Source: Diplocarpon mali
Lineage: Eukaryota > Ascomycota > Leotiomycetes > Helotiales > Drepanopezizaceae
DNA: 49,987 bases
Direction of reading: 5' to 3'
Assembly: GCA_024741835.1 (NCBI GenBank)
Contig: JAENRP010000325.1
Location: forward strand, 1-49,987
Below, in pieces: positions 46,132 to 49,987 of the stretch (positions within the stretch are counted from its first letter, which is position 1; every line of letters begins with the position of its first letter). The position numbers were made by a program, and so were the translations under genes. Under the pieces are notes generated by a model. That model was not told the DNA's origin, made no database searches, and saw only the letters and a program-made list of their open reading frames with translations.

Positions 46132-46183
46132 TAGCAGCAGCAGCAGCAAGGGCGGCGGCGGCAGTAGGGATAGCAGCGGCGGC
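46132..46183 (+). repeat. Imperfect (GCA/GGC)n microsatellite
   Basis: GCAGCAGCAGCAGCAAGG followed by GGCGGCGGCGGCAG and a further GCAGCGGCGGC. Retained GCA triplets show that this CpA context escaped RIP. Confidence 0.8.
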
Positions 46184-46647
46184 TTATTACCTAGTAGGCA
46201 CTAGAAGGACTAGGATAGGGTTCCTACTTCTATAAGAGCACTAGCGACCTAGCGTAAAGTTAGTGCAACGCAAGGTATAGGGACTCTAAGGGTCTTACTT
46301 TATAAGGGCAGCCGGGGCTATAATAAGCAGGAGTTCCTTTTATATTTGAAAATTATTAATATAAAGACGATATTTTTAAATAATAAAAGAAGGTTATTTT
46401 TAAAAGAAGGGAAGAAGAACCTTTATAATAGAAATACTTTATAAGAAGCCTAATAGAATACTAGCATAGAATTGCGAAGATTCCTAAGCGCGCTTATTAC
46501 CTATAGCAACCCTTCTTATTCTAAAAGGAACGACCTTTAAAGGGGTAGCATATAAGATAGAGCCTCTTTTCTTTATAATTGCTATTCTTTCTTTTATTTT
46601 ATTTATATAGTTAAGCGATTTTAAGAGCATTGCCTAACTAAAGGGTA

Positions 46648-46844
46648 TATTATGCAAAATAGGCGGAGTCTCTACTTATTCTAGAGACCCTTTATATGAC
46701 TCTACTAAATTATAGACTCTCCCTTTTCTTTCTAAAGTCTCCTTACCATATATATACTAAAGAATAATATAATCAATCATCTTCCCCTACTTCTGCGAGC
46801 CTCTTAAGCGACCTAATAAAGGCCCTCCAGCCGACCGTACCATA
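46648..46844 (+). repeat. Copia-B 3' LTR
   Basis: 197 bp; begins TATTATGCAAAATAGGCGG, the left LTR start with RIP transitions, and ends CGTACCATA. Same length as the left LTR. Confidence 0.93.
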
Positions 46845-46849
46845 TATCT
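46845..46849 (+). repeat. Right target site duplication of Copia-B (TATCT)
   Basis: Exact match to 39243-39247; Copia-A copy 2 resumes immediately after. Confidence 0.88.
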
Positions 46850-49800
46850 TCTATAACCCTAGTATATCTTTAAATGCTTCGAACTTTGCAACCGTCTTTA
46901 GTAGCTTTATAAATCCATCTACTACTATTTAATCAGTTAGGATATAAGTGATTAATAACTTATTTTTTGCAATAAGGTCGCGGATAAAGTGATAGGCAAT
47001 ATTAATATATTTCGATCGCTTATATAAGTATGGATTCTTTATAAGTATAATCGCTCTTATATTATCTACTTAAAGATTAATACAGTTCTTATCTTATTTA
47101 ATATACTTAGTAGAACCTATATCTTTTAGAACTTAGGCGATTTATAATCCTTATTTGCAATTTGATAATATTGATATATATTTGGCCTTAGTGCTTATAG
47201 TAGCTACTGATTTCTACTTCTTACTTCCTTATAATATAGGTCTGCTATATAGTACTGCTACGCTTCTAGATATACTTTTCTAACCTTTTATATTTGCCTA
47301 GTCGGAATCAGTATATACCTTAAGCTTTGCGCTTATATATTTTATTAGTCTATATCTTACCTTTTATATGATTATTAATTGAAGGTACCTTTTAAGTCGC
47401 TTAACTGCATTCTTATATTAAATCATCAGATCCTTTAGGTTTTGATTAAGTTGCTTAATAATAAAGGCGATATCTGGTCTTATATATACTATAGTATATA
47501 TAATCGCTCTAATATCTTATTAGTACTTCTTTAGATCTCCTTTTTACTTATTTTCATTAGTAGGCTTTAACTTATTATACTTTCCTTCGATTGGAATACG
47601 CTTTAGCTTAAAGTTAGGAGCATAGGTAGAGAGTCCCATTTAGTCTAGGATCTTCTTAATATACTATTCTTAGTTTAATTAAAGTTCTTAAGTAGAGCGG
47701 TTCCTTATAATACAGATGCTAAGGATCTTATGAATTCCCCTTAGATCCTTAGTATTAAAACGTTTCCGAATTATCATAAAGAACCAATCTAATTAAGTGG
47801 TTATTTTCGCAGTTATAGTAATATTATCGATATATAGTAGCAACTTAATTCTACACTTAATATAGGTAAATAGATAAGGGTCAGCTAAGCTTTAAACGAA
47901 TCCCATTTCTACTAAAGTAGAGCTATATAAGAGGTTTTAATTATAAGCTGATTGTTTAAGCCTATAGATACTACAGAGTATATAGAGAAAGTGGCTAGCG
48001 CATATAGGAATACCATTAGGTTAAAAGAGAAAAATCTGTTCCTTTATAATCGCTTTGGTAAATGTATTTTTAATATTATACTATTTGCATTTAAGGTCCT
48101 TAGCGGCTACTATTACTATAAATATATAAAGGGTATTTATACGAACTATTAGTGCGAATATATCGAAGTAGTCTTTTCTATACTATTAGGAGAAGCCCTT
48201 AGCTATAAGCCTTGCCTTATAATATTCTAAGGTCCTATTTGCATATATCTTAATTATAAAGACCTACTTTATTAAAACTAGGTTTATATCCTTTAGCATT
48301 AGTTCCTCTATTTATATACTATTTGCAATAAGAGAACTTATCTCCTTTTAAATTGCCTTATTTTATACTACTCTATTCTTTAAATTATTAATAGCTTTAT
48401 TATATATCTTTAAAAGAGAGATTTTCATTATCTCCCTAGCGGCTAAGAACGCATTATCTTTATCAAAGCTCTATTGAAGTTAAAGCTTATAGATCCTATG
48501 CGCTATTATAGCTTAAATACGCTTAAACTCGCGTTTATCCAAGGTATCTTTTAGTTCTAGGTCTCTATTCCTCTTTAAAAGCATAGGTTCAACTATAGGT
48601 TCTATAGGCTTATTATCTAAGGAACCGCTTTCTAGTAGTAGAAGCTTATTATTACTTATACCTATTTTAAGAATATCCTTTACTATAGGTGCTTTAATTA
48701 AAGGGATAATAATATTAAAGTTATTTTATATTTTAAGTAGTTTGCAAACGATAGGAATAGTCTATTCGGCCTTTAGGCGATTAATAGGTTATTAATTAGC
48801 AGGTGCGCTTAATATGCCTAAGCTAAGAGAAAGGGGTTATTAGTTCGGCTTAATAGTATTACTATTAAGTAGTATACTTTGCGAATCTCTAAGTATGCAA
48901 AGCTTTAAAGATAGCTCCTTCCTATTTCGAGATTTATCGAACTTAATTATTAAAGATATGATTACTTGCCTTAAATCTAGTATATATACTATCTATTGCT
49001 TTATTATCTATTTAATATACTTAATAAATATATATTCTCTACTTTAGTCTATTAGCTTCTTACTCTTTATATCTATAAGCTAGGACTTTAGGCTAATATA
49101 AGAGTAGCAGACGCTTCTAAAGATATAGATATAGTCTAGGCTTAGTTTCTATTTAAAATATACCTTATATAGCGATATTCGGGTGCTATTAACTATTAGT
49201 CTACTACCTATTCTATTTTATAAGTATACATTTGCCTTAATCGCAAGGTCCTAGAATTCTAATAGTAGGTTAGCATCTTATAGCAAAGCGCAATAATTAG
49301 TCTCTACTTACTAAATGCTTCGCTTAATAATACTATTCTAATAGGAACCTTTATATATTATAATTAGTTTATAGCAAACTCCTTATTTTACCTATTTATT
49401 AAGCTTTGCTTTAATCTTTAATATATTATTAGACCTAATAGCTATTAGCTTTAACTAGGTCTAGCATTCCTTTATCACTTTCTAAGTTTCTAACTTTTTT
49501 ATAAGCTTAGATTTAGTCTTAGCGCAAATAGTCTATATCTGCTAAGTAGAGTTATCTACTATTTAAGAAAACTAATTATTTCCTTTAATTAAGGTTATAA
49601 ATAGTTTAGTAGTATTAATAGATATTAGTATTAGTATCGAATCTTTCTATAAACTAAGCTTAATTTACATTCGATTTCGAAGTTTTATTAGCTTATAAAT
49701 TTAATATACTAAGCGATCCTTTAGTACTTAGATCTTCCGTTTTAAGATTAAGACCTTATATAGGCCCTTTAATTTCTTTAGCCTTAGATATGCGAATCTT

Positions 49801-49929
49801 TTATATATTAGCTAATACCTTAATAGGCTTTTGGCTTTTAATAGCTTTAATAGCCTATTATCAATCGATACTTTATTATTAGTAGCTAAAAAGGATTAGT
49901 AATAGTAGTTTAAGGTTTTACCATTTTCT

Positions 49930-49987
49930 AATTATAAGTCTAGCTTAAGAGTCGTTTTTAATAAAACCGCAAGATCTACTTGCAGTC
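49930..49987 (-). repeat. Start of the Copia-A coding minisatellite (copy 2)
   Basis: One complete 23-bp palindrome at 49930-49952 and the first bases of a second at 49978-49987, spaced 48 bases as in copy 1. This unit corresponds to the one that Gypsy-A split in copy 1, here uninterrupted. Confidence 0.8.

Larger units (their letters stand above)
45181..46647 (+). other. Copia-B long GC-richer 3' region
   Basis: 1.4 kb between the RNase H end and the 3' LTR, longer than usual for a Copia element. It holds two purine-rich low-complexity tracts (45433-45760 and 46132-46183), a region with GTGCGATGCAATACACGCACGC-like alternating purine/pyrimidine words near 46055, and no recognisable protein. 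It ends in AAAGGG before the LTR. Confidence 0.6.
39248..46844 (+). mobile_element. Copia-B, full-length Ty1/Copia retrotransposon nested in Copia-A copy 2
   Basis: 7597-bp plus-strand element with two 197-bp LTRs and an exact 5-bp target duplication. Order: LTR, primer site, gag, protease, integrase, RT, RNase H, a 1.4-kb GC-richer 3' region, polypurine-like AAAGGG, LTR. It is a different family from Copia-A: LTR and proteins differ, but the primer site is shared. Gag to RNase H lies in a single frame with RIP-type stops only. It is younger than Copia-A copy 2. Confidence 0.93.
38735..49987 (-). mobile_element. Copia-A copy 2, split by Copia-B and running off the window
   Basis: Minus-strand Copia-A made of 38735-39247 and 46845-49987. 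It mirrors 23092-26697 of copy 1. On the minus strand the window enters in the coding minisatellite (two units at 49930-49987), then integrase, RT and RNase H, interrupted 9 codons from the pol stop by Copia-B, then the 3' region and LTR. Gag and 5' LTR lie beyond 49987. There is no Gypsy-A insertion at the equivalent site: sequence runs straight from the minisatellite into integrase at about 49930, which confirms the empty site. Confidence 0.9.
46845..49987 (-). pseudogene. Copia-A integrase, RT and RNase H, dead (copy 2)
   Basis: Minus-strand counterpart of 23092-26190, with the last codons and stop at 39247-39231 beyond Copia-B. The same motifs are present, including the RT block around 48100-47900 and RNase H near 47200. 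Stops occur at RIP sites, partly different from those in copy 1, so the two copies were mutated at least partly independently. The plus-strand 66-codon open frame at 47952-48152 is an antisense shadow, as in copy 1. Confidence 0.88.

Overview
This window looks like constitutive heterochromatin of a filamentous ascomycete (Pezizomycotina) that has repeat-induced point mutation (RIP). Almost all of it is long terminal repeat (LTR) retrotransposon sequence. CpA/TpG is strongly depleted and TpA enriched on both strands. Protein motifs are altered only by C-to-T or G-to-A changes: Gln and Trp codons become TAA/TAG, DD becomes DN or NN, and Cys and His become Tyr. I found no intact host gene, rRNA, tRNA or CRISPR array. 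The species cannot be named from the sequence.

Layout. 1-2064: minus-strand 5' half of a Ty1/Copia element (Copia-A copy 3). 2065-5880: two anonymous segments. 5881-12850: minus-strand Ty3/Gypsy element (Gypsy-E), with a possible LTR at 12851-13242. 13243-26697: plus-strand Copia-A copy 1, split at 15536 by a complete minus-strand chromodomain Gypsy (Gypsy-A, 15537-23086, two 305-bp LTRs, target duplication AGCTG). 26698-27166: minus-strand gag fragment with an intact zinc knuckle. 27167-30657: minus-strand Gypsy-C, interrupted at 30658 by plus-strand Gypsy-D (to about 37330). 37331-38734: GC-richer segment I do not recognise. 38735-49987: minus-strand Copia-A copy 2, split by a complete plus-strand Copia-B (39248-46844, two 197-bp LTRs, target duplication TATCT).

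The elements are nested: Gypsy-A within Copia-A copy 1, Gypsy-D within Gypsy-C, Copia-B within Copia-A copy 2. LTR pairs and element copies have equal lengths and reading frames stay open apart from RIP-type stops, so decay was by point transition, not indels. Copia-A Gag-Pol reads in one frame for 1713 codons once Gypsy-A is set aside.

The most unusual signal is a 23-bp imperfect palindrome (left arm about ACTCGCAGGCC, one central base, right arm about GGCCTGCGAGT). It occurs at least 28 times, in unrelated elements, and in Copia-A it has expanded into an in-frame 39/48-bp coding minisatellite. Gypsy-A inserted within one of these palindromes.
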